Shown: piece by piece, positions 33,479 through 42,333 of the stretch | How positions within the stretch are numbered: the stretch's first letter is position 1 | How the letters are laid out: the number at the start of each line of letters is the position of its first letter | Assembly (NCBI GenBank): GCA_036558905.1 | Contig: DATBER010000199.1 | Location: forward strand, 1 to 64,000 | DNA: 64,000 nucleotides | Source of the DNA: DASXRA01 sp036558905 | Lineage (GTDB): Bacteria; Actinomycetota; Actinomycetes; Mycobacteriales; Jatrophihabitantaceae | Reading direction: 5' to 3' | Made by a program: the position numbers and the translations under genes | The notes under the pieces: model-generated | The model's input: only the letters and a program-made list of their open reading frames with translations | Database searches by the model: none | Told to the model about the DNA's origin: nothing

Positions 33479-35185
33479 TCAGGGCCGCCGCTTACTGCGT
33501 GCCCAATCCTGGTAGGCGGCGACTGCGGTCGGCAAGGTCGGGAAGAGTCGGTCCTTGCCGATGCTCGCTGCCAGCCCGTACGCCTCCAGGTCGTCGAGCA
33601 GGTCCTGCTTCACCCGGGCCATGGCCAGCACGATGTCCCGACGCTCGAGCTCCTGCCGCAGCCATTCGACGGCATCGAGCCCGGTTATGTCGACCTCGAC
33701 GTTGGCCTCGACGTTGAGCAGCACCCACGCCGGATCCTTCGCCGAGTCCACGGCCTCGATCGCCCGGCGCTTGAAGTCCTCGGCATTGGCGAAGAACAGC
33801 GGCGAGTCGTAGCGGTACACGACCAGCCCGGGAATGGTCTGCGCGGTCGGGTAGTCGTCCACGTCATGCATGCCGGCGAGTCCGGTCACCTGGCCCAGGA
33901 TGGCGTCGTGCGGCCGGGCCACCCGGCGCAGCAGGTCGGCCACGGACAGCCCGACCGCGAAGAGAACGCCGTAGAGGATGTCCATCGCCAGGACGCCGAC
34001 CAGCGCGGCGACGGTCAGGAGCAGCTCGCTGCGACGGAATCGCGCAATGCGCTTGAACTCGCCGACGTCGATCAGCCGGGTGGCCGCGTAGATGATCAGC
34101 GCGCCGAGAGCAGCCTCCGGAAAGTTCGCGAGCACTCCCCCGCCGAACATGAGGACCAACACGAGCACGGCAAGGGTGACGAGCGAGTACATCTGCGTGC
34201 GGCTGCCGGCCGCGGCCCCCAGCGCGGTCCGGCTGCCGCTGCTGCTGACCGGAAAGCCGCGCACCAGGCCGGCCCCGACGTTGGCGACGCTCAGGGCGAG
34301 CAATTCCTGGTTGGCGTTCACACTCTGCTTCTCGCGGGCGGCGAACGCTCGGGCGGTCAGCACGTTGTCGGTGAAGCCCACGACGGCAATGCCGACCGCC
34401 GGCAGAAGCAGCTGATGCACGTCGTCGAGGGACAGATTCGGCACAGCCGGAGTCGGGACGCCGCTCGGGATCGTCCCGGCGACGGTAATGCCGTGCTCCT
34501 TGAGCCCGAGCAGCGTCACCACTGCGGCCGCGGCCGACACGGCCAGCAACGGTCCGGGCAACCGCGGGAAGCGGATCTGGACGGCGAACAGGAACGCCAG
34601 CGTGCAGGCGGCCAGCGCCACTGTCGGCCAGTGGACATCGCCCAGCCCGCGGGCTGCGGACTGGATCTGAGTCAGCAGCCTCTCGCCCTGCACTGGGATG
34701 CCGGTCGTGCGGCGAATCTGGCCGGCGATCATGATCACGGCGACGCCGGCCATGTATCCGACGAGTACCGGTCGGGACAGAAGGTCGGCCACGAAGCCCA
34801 GCCGGGCCAACCACGCCAGCAGGCACATTACGCCGACCAGGATCGCCAGGCCCGCGGACAGCACGGCGTACCGCTCGGGGTCACCGTCGGCGAGGGCGCC
34901 GATCGCTGCGGCGGACAGCAGCGCGGTCGTCGACTCCGGGCCGACCGACAGCTGCCGGCTGGACCCGAGCAGCGCGTACGCGATGATGGCCGGGACGGCG
35001 GCCCACAGACCGGCCGCCGGGGGGAGGCCGGCCACGCCGGCGTAGGCCATGACCTGTGGCACCAGGTAGGCAGCGACAGTCAGACCCGCCAGGACGTCAC
35101 CGCGCAGCAGCTCGCGCCGGTACCCGGCCAGTTCGCGGGGACCGGGCAACAAGGTCTTGGCTACGCGAGCGATCCGGCCGTCCAC
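33479..35185 (-). CDS. SulP-family anion transporter with STAS domain
   Basis: A 568-residue protein: ~10-12 membrane segments up to about residue 400, with the SulP signature near the N-terminus (LRGDVLAGLTVAAYLVPQVM, then AYAGVAGLPPAAGLWAAVPA), the GPESTTALL block, and SVANVGAGLVRGFPVSSSGS. The C-terminal STAS domain is about 430-560 (GLVVYRYDSPLFFANAEDFK, VDITGLDAVEWLRQELERRD). Substrate may be sulfate, bicarbonate or dicarboxylates. The GTG at 35185 has GAGGAGG upstream and is preferred over longer frames. SulP proteins next to anaerobic carbon genes are often bicarbonate transporters (inference). Confidence 0.9.
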   Translation of the reverse strand: MDGRIARVAKTLLPGPRELAGYRRELLRGDVLAGLTVAAYLVPQVMAYAGVAGLPPAAGLWAAVPAIIAYALLGSSRQLSVGPESTTALLSAAAIGALADGDPERYAVLSAGLAILVGVMCLLAWLARLGFVADLLSRPVLVGYMAGVAVIMIAGQIRRTTGIPVQGERLLTQIQSAARGLGDVHWPTVALAACTLAFLFAVQIRFPRLPGPLLAVSAAAAVVTLLGLKEHGITVAGTIPSGVPTPAVPNLSLDDVHQLLLPAVGIAVVGFTDNVLTARAFAAREKQSVNANQELLALSVANVGAGLVRGFPVSSSGSRTALGAAAGSRTQMYSLVTLAVLVLVLMFGGGVLANFPEAALGALIIYAATRLIDVGEFKRIARFRRSELLLTVAALVGVLAMDILYGVLFAVGLSVADLLRRVARPHDAILGQVTGLAGMHDVDDYPTAQTIPGLVVYRYDSPLFFANAEDFKRRAIEAVDSAKDPAWVLLNVEANVEVDITGLDAVEWLRQELERRDIVLAMARVKQDLLDDLEAYGLAASIGKDRLFPTLPTAVAAYQDWARSKRRP

Positions 35186-35336
35186 TCCTACCTCCTCGGT
35201 ACTGCTGCCCGTCCGCGCCTCGAGCGCGGCGACGGTCGTGGAGGCGAACAGCCGGACTGCATCCACACTGCGCAGTCGCGTCGATCCGCCATAGAGCACA
35301 AGGACCTGACCTCGGCAGCTGGGACGTGCCGTCGTC

Positions 35337-35350
35337 GGGACGAACGACCC
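35337..35350 (+). promoter_or_regulatory. DosR-like box between SulP and the GYD/PEP synthase operon
   Basis: GGGACGAACGACCC (5-of-5 left arm, one change in the right). It ends 68 bp before the GTG at 35419. It lies 151 bp from the SulP start, or 70 bp from an alternative GTG at 35266. Confidence 0.5.
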
Positions 35351-35418
35351 TGCCCGGCCGGCCCTCCCGAGAGAAACACTGATTCGGAAGTGCCTTTGGA
35401 GACAGCTGGGGGGTCGAT

Positions 35419-35565
35419 GTGCCCAGATTTCTGTGGCAAGTGACGTATACGCCATCCGGAGCCAGCGGTGCCGCTCGCACCGAGGCCATCCCGCTGCTTA
35501 CCCCCGACCAGATGGACAAGGCCACGAGTGCCGTCGCCGCCGTCGAGGCCGGGGAAACGACGTGA
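35419..35565 (+). CDS. Internally shortened GYD-domain protein (48 residues)
   Basis: The frame from the GTG at 35419 reads MPRFLWQVTYTPSGASGAAR, then TEAIPLLTPDQMDKATSAVA. The first 20 residues match the GYD-domain N-terminus (MPKYLxxxSYTxEGxxGL) and the next block matches its C-terminus (LLTPEEVDxA), but the ~50 residues normally in between are absent without a frame change. A GGGGGG run precedes the start. Either a deletion relic that still reads through or a true mini-protein. It ends 11 bp before PEP synthase, so translation may matter for coupling. Confidence 0.55.
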   Translation: MPRFLWQVTYTPSGASGAARTEAIPLLTPDQMDKATSAVAAVEAGETT

Positions 35566-35576
35566 GAGGAACAGGA

Positions 35577-37892
35577 ATGCACACGATCCGCTGGTTCGAC
35601 GAGATCGGGCTGTCCGACGTGGAAACGGTCGGCGGCAAGGGAGCCAATCTGGGTGAGCTCACGTCCGCGGGGCTGCCCGTGCCGCCGGGGTTCGTCATCA
35701 CGAGTGACGCCTATCTGGACGCGATCGACCGTTCGGGCGCGCGAGCCAACCTGCAGAGCATCGTGGCCGACGTGGATCCGGACGAGCCCTCCAGCTTGGC
35801 GGCTGCGGCGGCCGCGGCCCGTAAGACCATCCACGACACACCGGTTCCACCCGATCTGGCCGAGGCGGTCGTGGCGTCGTACCGCAAGCTCGGCGACGAC
35901 ATCCGGGTGGCCGTCCGCTCGTCCGGCACGAACGAGGACGCCGGCGACACCTCGTTCGCGGGCATGAACGCGACGTTCACGAATGTCGCCGGCGAGCGGG
36001 AACTGCTCAACCGGGTCGTCGACTGCTGGGCCTCGCTCTACAGCGAGCGGGTCATCGCCTATCGCTCCACCGAGCGGGTCACCGACGAACCCGCCATCGC
36101 CGTGATCGTCCAGGAGATGGTGCCGTCCGAGTGCTCCGGCATCATGTTCACCGCCGATCCGTCCACGGACGCGACTGATCGCATAGTGGTCGAGGCCATC
36201 CTCGGTCAGGGCGAGGCGATCGTCAGCGGCATGGTCGAGCCGGACACGTACATCGTGCTCAAGGACGGACCGAAGCTGCTCAGCGTCCGCGTCGGCCATC
36301 AAGCGCGCAAGATCGTCCGAGGCTCGAGTGGCGCCGACGAAGAAGTCGAACTGACGGCCGAGGAGGGCGCTCGCCGCGTGCTGGGCGACGACGCGATCCT
36401 CGATCTGGCCCGGCTCGCCCTCGATGTCGAGAAGCACTACGGCACGCCGCAGGACATCGAGTGGGCAGTGACTGCCGGGCGCACGTACCTGGTGCAGTCA
36501 CGTCCCATCACGACGCTGCACGCGCGCGCCGATGTCGCGCCGGGTGTCCCGCGGCTGCTGGTGCGCGGCCTGGCCGCGTCCGCGGGGCGCGCGTCCGGCA
36601 CGGTTCGCGTGCTCACTACTCCCGAGGAGAGCGCGCGACTCAAGACCGGTGAGGTGCTCGTCGCGCCGATGACCAGTCCGGACTGGGTGCCCGCGATGCG
36701 GCGCGCCGCGGCGCTGATCACCGACGGCGGCGGGATGACCTGTCACGCCGCGATCGTGTCGCGCGAGCTCGGTGTGCCGTGCGTGGTCGGCACTCGCAAC
36801 GGCACGACGACCCTGCGCAACGGTGAGGTCGTTACCGTCGACGGCAAGCGCGGCGAAGTGTACGAGGGTGTGGTGGCCGAACCGACCTCGACCCCGGCCG
36901 TCGTGACGACTGCCGCCGCGCCAACGGCCGGGCCGCTGGCCACACGCCTCTACGTCAACCTGGCTGTCGCCGAGCACGCCGAAGAGGTCGCCGCGCTGCC
37001 GGTCGACGGGGTCGGGTTGCTGCGCGCGGAGTTCATGGTCGCCGACGCTCTGAAGGGCGTGCACCCGCGACTGCTGATGGAGCGTGGCGAGCAGCAGACG
37101 TTCGTCGACGAGATGTCCGCACCCCTGCTGCGCATCACTCGCGCCTTCGCCCCGCGGCCGGTCGTCTACCGCAGCATCGACTTCCGGTCGAACGAGTTCC
37201 GCGGCCTGGAGGGCGGCGAGCGCTTCGAGCCACACGAAGAGAACCCGATGATCGGCTACCGGGGCTGCTACCGGTACGTCGACCAACCGGACCTGTTCCG
37301 GCTCGAGCTCGACGTCCTGGGCCGGGTCGCCGCCGAGACGCCGAACCTGCGGCTGATGATCCCGTTCGTACGGACCGCGTGGGAGCTTGGGCGGTGCCTG
37401 CAGATCGTGCGCGAGCACCCGACCGCGTCGAGCCTGCCGGTGTGGGTCATGGCCGAGGTGCCGTCGGTGGCCTACTGGATCCCGACCTACGCCCGTATGG
37501 GTGTCGAGGGCGTTTCGATCGGCAGCAACGATCTGACCCAGCTGATGCTCGGCGTCGACCGAGACTCCGAGATCTGCGCCGACGTGTTCGACGAAGCCGA
37601 TCCAGCCGTGCTCGACGCCATCGGCCGTATCGTGCAGGCCTGCCAGGACGCCGGCATCACCTCGTCGCTGTGCGGACAGGCCCCGTCCAACCGGCCCGAG
37701 TTCGCTGAACACCTCGTCCGGTTGGGCATCACGTCGATCTCGGTCAACCCGGACGCCGTCGACGCCGTCCACCGATCGGTGGCCAACGCGGAGTGGCGTC
37801 TGCTGCTCGAGTCATCGAACTCCCGCCCGCCCGGCCCGCTGTCGTTGCGCGCGCGTCACCAACTTCTGCGCAACTACACAACGGCATCCTGA
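35577..37892 (+). CDS. ppsA: Phosphoenolpyruvate synthase (pyruvate, water dikinase)
   Basis: A 771-residue enzyme with all three domains. The N-terminal ATP-grasp begins ETVGGKGANLGELTSAGLPV and has VRSSGTNEDAGDTSFAGM and GIMFTADPSTDATDR. The phosphohistidine domain has H390 in DGGGMTCHAAIVSREL. The C-terminal PEP/pyruvate barrel has GVGLLRAEFMV, RSIDFRSNEF, ENPMIGYRGC, GSNDLTQLMLGVDRD and the SLCGQAPS cysteine. It makes PEP from pyruvate and ATP, feeding gluconeogenesis. With ferredoxin oxidoreductase and aldolase also in this island it could let cells build sugars from C2/C3 units. Followed 12 bp later by a USP. Confidence 0.95.
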   Translation: MHTIRWFDEIGLSDVETVGGKGANLGELTSAGLPVPPGFVITSDAYLDAIDRSGARANLQSIVADVDPDEPSSLAAAAAAARKTIHDTPVPPDLAEAVVASYRKLGDDIRVAVRSSGTNEDAGDTSFAGMNATFTNVAGERELLNRVVDCWASLYSERVIAYRSTERVTDEPAIAVIVQEMVPSECSGIMFTADPSTDATDRIVVEAILGQGEAIVSGMVEPDTYIVLKDGPKLLSVRVGHQARKIVRGSSGADEEVELTAEEGARRVLGDDAILDLARLALDVEKHYGTPQDIEWAVTAGRTYLVQSRPITTLHARADVAPGVPRLLVRGLAASAGRASGTVRVLTTPEESARLKTGEVLVAPMTSPDWVPAMRRAAALITDGGGMTCHAAIVSRELGVPCVVGTRNGTTTLRNGEVVTVDGKRGEVYEGVVAEPTSTPAVVTTAAAPTAGPLATRLYVNLAVAEHAEEVAALPVDGVGLLRAEFMVADALKGVHPRLLMERGEQQTFVDEMSAPLLRITRAFAPRPVVYRSIDFRSNEFRGLEGGERFEPHEENPMIGYRGCYRYVDQPDLFRLELDVLGRVAAETPNLRLMIPFVRTAWELGRCLQIVREHPTASSLPVWVMAEVPSVAYWIPTYARMGVEGVSIGSNDLTQLMLGVDRDSEICADVFDEADPAVLDAIGRIVQACQDAGITSSLCGQAPSNRPEFAEHLVRLGITSISVNPDAVDAVHRSVANAEWRLLLESSNSRPPGPLSLRARHQLLRNYTTAS

Positions 37893-37904
37893 CCGGAGGA
37901 CGAC

Positions 37905-38330
37905 ATGTTCATGACAATCGTCGCCGCGACCGACGGATCACCTCACGGCGATCGGGCGCTCGCGCTGGCCGAGTCGATGGCCCGTGAGGCGAAGGCGCAG
38001 CTCGCCGTCGTCCACGTCGTCGAGCTCGTCGGCGGAAAGGGTGGCGTATACCCGGCAGCTGCGGACGAGCCGGAGATTCGCGAGAACATCGAGGCGCAGG
38101 TCGAGAAGCTTCGCGCGAACGGCGTGGACGCCAGCCTCGACGTGCGCCGGATCCGCCTCGGCGGACCCGCGCACGAGATCGCCGACGCCGCGGCGGCGCT
38201 CGAGGCCGACCTGATCGTCGTAGGTAGCCGTGGCCGGTCGCCGGTCAGCGAGGTGCTGCTCGGCAGCGTGCCGATCCGGCTGTTGCACATCGCCCACCGG
38301 CCGGTCCTGGTCGTCCCCCCGGCCGGCTGA
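37905..38330 (+). CDS. Universal stress protein, single domain
   Basis: A 141-residue single USP domain: TIVAATDGSPHGDRALALAE, a Gly/Lys insertion ELVGGKGGVYPAAADEPE, and the canonical ATP loop VVGSRGRSPVSEVLLGSVP. A second ATG two codons downstream (37911) is possible; GGAGG lies closer to the first. Last gene of the GYD-ppsA-USP operon. Confidence 0.92.
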   Translation: MFMTIVAATDGSPHGDRALALAESMAREAKAQLAVVHVVELVGGKGGVYPAAADEPEIRENIEAQVEKLRANGVDASLDVRRIRLGGPAHEIADAAAALEADLIVVGSRGRSPVSEVLLGSVPIRLLHIAHRPVLVVPPAG

Positions 38331-38716
38331 CCGGCCGCGTCACCACTGCGATCGACACCGCTCCTGCCGGCCGGCCGATCCGGCGTACCCCCGGTGGGTC
38401 CGTGCAACGGGAGAGGATGCGTGTGCACCACGGCCAACTCGTCAAGAACAGCGCGCTGAGCATCACCGCAGCGCAACTCGCCTCTTCCCGCGCTTTCGCC
38501 GTGACGCCATTGACGGGCTGCACGAATAGTCTCGTGATTGCGGTAACCCGGCGGGGGCCTGCCCCTCGTTGCCTGATCGTCGGCCGTCCGCCTGCTCGTC
38601 CAGCTGTCCTTCGCATCGCGTGATCTGGCACCAGGACCTGGCGATCAGCACCGGTGCCGCGGTCCTGTGAAGGCTGCATCGTCATTCGAGCCGCGCAGCC
38701 GGTTAAGTGGCATACC
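38331..38716. other. Region without supported genes
   Basis: About 390 bp. Open frames exist on both strands but have skewed composition, and I saw no family match, RNA or clear box. A frame ending near 38668 (VIWHQDLAISTGAAVL) could be degenerate coding DNA. Confidence 0.35.
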
Positions 38717-38878
38717 GTGACGCATACGGCCAGCTTCGGCATCGGGACGTACGTCGCTGTCCTTGACCATTTCTGGGTGCGGCTCGCGGCCGTGGCGGGC
38801 GTGTACCTGGAGCGCAGAGCAGGATCCTCCGCCGTCTCCGCGATGCAGGAGCTGTGGGCTGATATCGCCCGGTCCTAG
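38717..38878 (+). CDS. Possible small protein sharing a CTAG stop with DUF7144
   Basis: A 53-residue frame from the GTG at 38717: THTASFGIGTYVAVLDHFWV, RLAAVAGVYLERRAGSSAVS, AMQELWADIARS. The composition is protein-like, but no ribosome site or family is evident. Its TAG shares the palindrome CTAG (38875-38878) with the convergent gene, the same arrangement as at 48592-48595. Confidence 0.35.
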   Translation: MTHTASFGIGTYVAVLDHFWVRLAAVAGVYLERRAGSSAVSAMQELWADIARS

Positions 38879-39285
38879 CCCCGGGCCGGCCCGCGAGTCC
38901 CCTCGACCGCGTCACGTCCGCCGTACGCCACTAGGCCGTAGATGACCAGGACGCCGATCGCGATGTAGGTCAGCGCCCAGATCGGGTAATACGGCATCCA
39001 CCAGATGGAGCTAATGGCAAGGATGCCGCCGGCGATAATTCCAATCCAACGGCTGAATTGGGAACCCACGACAACGCCGAACGAACTAACGATCAGGATA
39101 ATCGCGACAATGAAGTAGACCCATCCGTAGGTCTTGAGACTGTGCCCAAAGATTGCCGCTTCGAGGTCGTTCGGTACGGCCCCGTGGTATCGCCACGCCC
39201 AGATCGCGTCGAAGAATCGCATGATGCCGGCTATTCCCAGCACCGTACCGGCGAAAAACCGCCAACCACTACCGGATCCCTCCAT
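38875..39285 (-). CDS. DUF7144 family four-helix membrane protein
   Basis: A 136-residue protein with four membrane segments: FFAGTVLGIAGIMRFFDAIW, GWVYFIVAIILIVSSFGVVV, WIGIIAGGILAISSIWW and ALTYIAIGVLVIYGLVAYG. The GIMRFFDAIWAWRYHG start and the PYYPIWALTYIAIGVLVIYG end are typical of DUF7144, widespread in actinobacteria and often beside stress genes. The ATG at 39285 has GGAAGGGA eight bases upstream. Function unknown. No clear DosR-like box. Confidence 0.87.
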   Translation of the reverse strand: MEGSGSGWRFFAGTVLGIAGIMRFFDAIWAWRYHGAVPNDLEAAIFGHSLKTYGWVYFIVAIILIVSSFGVVVGSQFSRWIGIIAGGILAISSIWWMPYYPIWALTYIAIGVLVIYGLVAYGGRDAVEGTRGPARG

Positions 39286-39709
39286 GACACGTGTCCCTTC
39301 CTCAGATTGTGGATTAGAACCGGGCTGGTCGTCGACGGCGTCCGCCGTCGCTGCATCCGAAACAGCGGGCACCCCTCGACGACCGCCGTGCAAACCTCTA
39401 TTGCACGAGGATTTCCGAGCCGGAGCGCTCACAAGCGGTTGCCACGATGAGGCCGTCTCATCGGCCGGGCAACCCCCGCAGTCGTGATCACCTCCCCGAC
39501 CGGACTCGCCGACGTCATGCGCTCGAGCGCCACGCCGACGTCTCGAACCGGACCAGATGACCTTGGCCTCACCGGCGACCGAACGCATCGTCCGTCGAGG
39601 ATGACTCGATCGGCCAGTTGACCAGGACGCTGCCACGGTGCCTCTGTCTTCGCGCACAGTCCATCTGACCGCGGGGCAACGTCGACGCCACGGACCAGCA
39701 CGTCCGGAC
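39286..39709. other. Region without supported genes
   Basis: 424 bp between DUF7144 and the Fe-S flavoprotein, both on the minus strand. I see no coding match and no convincing box. The GGGGCAACGTC at 39675-39685 is only a half-match. It presumably holds the DUF7144 promoter and the end of the long operon. Confidence 0.4.
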
Positions 39710-41332
39710 TCAGGTGACCTCGGGTTCCATCTTGATCGCGCCGCAGGGGCATTCGGACACGCACAGGCCACAGCCCTTGCAGTAGTCGTAGTCGATGGCG
39801 TACCCGTGGGCGCCATCGATCTTGATCACGGCGTTGTCCGGGCAGACGCCGAAGCAGTTGTCGCAGCCGAAGCAGTTCCCGCAAGACAGGCACCGCCGGG
39901 CCTCGTACAGGGCGGTGTCCTCGTCCAGCCCGCCCACCACTTCGCCGAAGTCGGAGGTGCGCCGGGCGGCTTCCAGACGCGGGCGTACGGCGTGCGGGGC
40001 GTCGCTGTAGTACCAGGTGTTGAGCTGGCCGTACTCGGCCGACTCGCGCGTCGGCTCGGCGGCCGCGTGTGTGCTCCGCAGCCAGGAGTCGATGTGTCGG
40101 GCGGCCTGCTTACCGTGGCCGATACCGACGGTCACCGATCGGGTCGCCGGCACCATGTCTCCCCCGGCGAACACCCCCGGGTAGCCGGTCATCATCTGGT
40201 CGTCGACCTGCACTACTCCGTCGGCGACCTCTAGGCCGGGCAGGTTGTCGACGAGTGAGTGGTCGACGTCCTGCCCCAGGGCCAGGATGACGCAGTCGGT
40301 GTCCAGGTCCTCGTACTCGCCGGTGGGTTGCGGCACGCCGGCGTCGTCCAGTTCCATCCGCTCCACGCGCAAGTGGCCGGCGTCGACCTGCGTGATGGTG
40401 GACAGCCACCGCATCCGCACGCCTTCGGCCAGGGCTTCCTCGACCTCGATATCGTCGGCCGGCATGCGCTCGCGGGTGCGGCGGTAGACCACCAGGGCCT
40501 CGTCGGCGCCCAGGCGCCGGGCGGTGCGGGCGGCGTCCATGGCGGTGTTGCCGCCGCCGTAGACGACGACGCGTCGGCCCAGCCGGGGACGGTCGCCGCC
40601 GGCCGCCTGGCCCAGCACATCCAGTGCGTCCAGGACTCGGGCCGACTGGCCGGCCGGGATGTAGGCCCGGTGCGACAGCTGCGCCCCGATCGCCAGGAAG
40701 GCCGCGTCGAAGCCGCGCATCGCCTCGCGCAGATCGGTCACGGGCGTGTCGGGGCGCAGGGTGATGCCGAGGGCGAGCAGCCGCGCGATCTCGATGTCGA
40801 GCACGTCGCGCGGCAGGCGGAACGTCGGGATGCCGTGGCGCATCATGCCGCCGGGTTGCGCTCCGGCGTCGCGGATCTCGACGGCGTGGCCGAGCCGGCG
40901 CAGTTGGTAGGCGGCCGACAACCCTGACGGCCCGGCGCCGACGACGAGCACGCGCTTGCCGGTATCCGCCGCGGGTGAGGGCAGCTGCCAGCCCTGTTTG
41001 ATCGCCTCGTCGCCGAGGAACCGTTCGACCGAGTTGATGCCGACGGCGGAGTCGAGCTGCGCTCGGTTGCAGGCCGTCTCGCACGGGTGGTAGCAGACGC
41101 GGCCCATGACGGCCGGGAACGGGTTGTCGGCGACCAGGCGCCGCCAGGCCGTCTCGTAGCTGCCGTCCTCTGCGGAGTACAGCCAGGCCTGTACGTTCTC
41201 ACCGGCCGGGCAGGCTGCGCTGCACGGCGGCCACCGGTCGACGTACACAGGACGCTCCGTGCGCCACGCCCCGGTGTGGTTGGCCAGGCTGGACTTGATG
41301 TCCAGGGTGATCGCGAACGGCTTGCTCTTCAT
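39710..41332 (-). CDS. GltD-like NAD(P)/FAD oxidoreductase with two ferredoxin modules
   Basis: A 540-residue flavoprotein. An N-terminal Fe-S domain holds the cysteines of CSAACPAGENVQAW and VCYHPCETACNRAQLD (about 37-90). Next comes a GltD/NfnB-type dinucleotide fold (VLVVGAGPSGLSAAYQLRRL; second site VVVYGGGNTAMDAARTARRL; MVPATRSVTVGIGHGKQAAR). The C-terminal ferredoxin reads CLSCGNCFGCDNCFGVC and CKGCGLCVSECPCGAI. The last block has the delta-subunit pattern of 2-oxoacid:ferredoxin oxidoreductases, so this protein probably both supplies POR's ferredoxin arm and links it to NAD(P)H. It overlaps porB by 4 bp. Confidence 0.9.
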   Translation of the reverse strand: MKSKPFAITLDIKSSLANHTGAWRTERPVYVDRWPPCSAACPAGENVQAWLYSAEDGSYETAWRRLVADNPFPAVMGRVCYHPCETACNRAQLDSAVGINSVERFLGDEAIKQGWQLPSPAADTGKRVLVVGAGPSGLSAAYQLRRLGHAVEIRDAGAQPGGMMRHGIPTFRLPRDVLDIEIARLLALGITLRPDTPVTDLREAMRGFDAAFLAIGAQLSHRAYIPAGQSARVLDALDVLGQAAGGDRPRLGRRVVVYGGGNTAMDAARTARRLGADEALVVYRRTRERMPADDIEVEEALAEGVRMRWLSTITQVDAGHLRVERMELDDAGVPQPTGEYEDLDTDCVILALGQDVDHSLVDNLPGLEVADGVVQVDDQMMTGYPGVFAGGDMVPATRSVTVGIGHGKQAARHIDSWLRSTHAAAEPTRESAEYGQLNTWYYSDAPHAVRPRLEAARRTSDFGEVVGGLDEDTALYEARRCLSCGNCFGCDNCFGVCPDNAVIKIDGAHGYAIDYDYCKGCGLCVSECPCGAIKMEPEVT

Positions 41333-42321
41333 GATCGGTCCAGTCCGTAGCGGGCGACGTTGCGGTCGGCGATGTGTTGGATGCGCTCGAGCAGGTCGGT
41401 TCGCGGCGGGTCGCCGAACAGGTGGGCGTAGCGCCGCTGGGGACGCAGGTACTCCTCGACCGGGACCCGATCGCGAATGGGCAGTGTGGCGGTCACCTCG
41501 CCGTGTTCGGCTTCGAAGACCGGGAACAGGCCACTGCGCTGGGCCAGGCGGGCCAGCTTGATCGTGTCGGCGGGTGCCGATCCCCAGCCCAGGGGGCACG
41601 GCACGAGCACGTGCAGGTAGCGCGCGCCGTGCAGCGACATCGCCCGTTCGACCTTCGCCTCGAGATCATGCAATTCGGCGACGGTGGCGGTCGCGACGTA
41701 CGGGATCTCGTGGGCCATCGCGATGCGCGGCACGTCCTTGCCCTTGCCGATCGGCGCGCCGGGCTCCGGACCGACCGCCTCGGTCGTTGCCGTGCGCGCG
41801 TAGGGCGGCGTCGAGCCCGACCGTTGCACGCCGGTGTTCATGTACGCCTCGTTGTCGTAGCAGACGTAGAAGACGTCGTCGTTGCGCTCGAACATCCCGG
41901 ACAGGCAGGCGAATCCGATGTCGACGGTGCCGCCGTCGCCACCCTGCGCCAGCACCCGGAGATCCTCGCGCCCCTGAGCCTTGAGCGCCGCCGCGACCCC
42001 GGACGCGACTGCCGGAGCGTTGGCGAACAGCGAGTGCAGCCACGGCAGTTGCCACGAGCTCTCCGGGTACGGGGTCGAGAACACCTCCAGGCAGCCGGTG
42101 GCGTTGACCGCGACCAGCTTGCCGTCTGTGGCCCGCAGGGCTGCGTCGACGACGTACCGGGCCCCGAGCGCCTCGCCGCACCCCTGGCAGGCCCGGTGCC
42201 CGGAGTTGAGCGCATTGCCGCGCTGCGGATTGGCCTGCTCACTGCGCAGCCGCTCGTCGAGAAGACGGTTTCCCACAGCTCGGCTGCCGACCTGGTAGAA
42301 CTTCACGGCTTGCGCTGGCAT
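41329..42321 (-). CDS. porB: 2-oxoacid:ferredoxin oxidoreductase beta subunit (pyruvate type)
   Basis: A 330-residue TPP-binding subunit. It has the Fe-S/TPP entry motif GHRACQGCGEALGARYVV, NATGCLEVFSTPYPESSW, the TPP-Mg motif GGDGGTVDIGFACLSGM and YDNEAYMNTGVQRSG. The late stretch LVPCPLGWGSAPADTIKLA is characteristic of pyruvate-type enzymes. It works with the alpha and gamma subunits to convert pyruvate and CoA to acetyl-CoA, CO2 and reduced ferredoxin, or the reverse. Oxygen-sensitive in most organisms, which fits a hypoxia regulon. Confidence 0.93.
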   Translation of the reverse strand: MPAQAVKFYQVGSRAVGNRLLDERLRSEQANPQRGNALNSGHRACQGCGEALGARYVVDAALRATDGKLVAVNATGCLEVFSTPYPESSWQLPWLHSLFANAPAVASGVAAALKAQGREDLRVLAQGGDGGTVDIGFACLSGMFERNDDVFYVCYDNEAYMNTGVQRSGSTPPYARTATTEAVGPEPGAPIGKGKDVPRIAMAHEIPYVATATVAELHDLEAKVERAMSLHGARYLHVLVPCPLGWGSAPADTIKLARLAQRSGLFPVFEAEHGEVTATLPIRDRVPVEEYLRPQRRYAHLFGDPPRTDLLERIQHIADRNVARYGLDRS

Positions 42322-42333
42322 GGCGGTGCTCTC

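Noticed and set aside
33866..35443. 525-codon open frame on the plus strand
   Set aside because: It is antisense to the SulP gene; the translation is Gln/Arg/Gly/His-rich with no fold pattern. Typical mirror frame of a high-GC gene.
38245..38742. 165-codon minus-strand frame
   Set aside because: Cys/Arg/Thr-rich with no ribosome site and no family pattern; overlaps the USP end.
39429..39893. 154-codon minus-strand frame between DUF7144 and the flavoprotein
   Set aside because: Its 5' half is an alternative frame of the flavoprotein gene and the remainder shows no recognisable domain.
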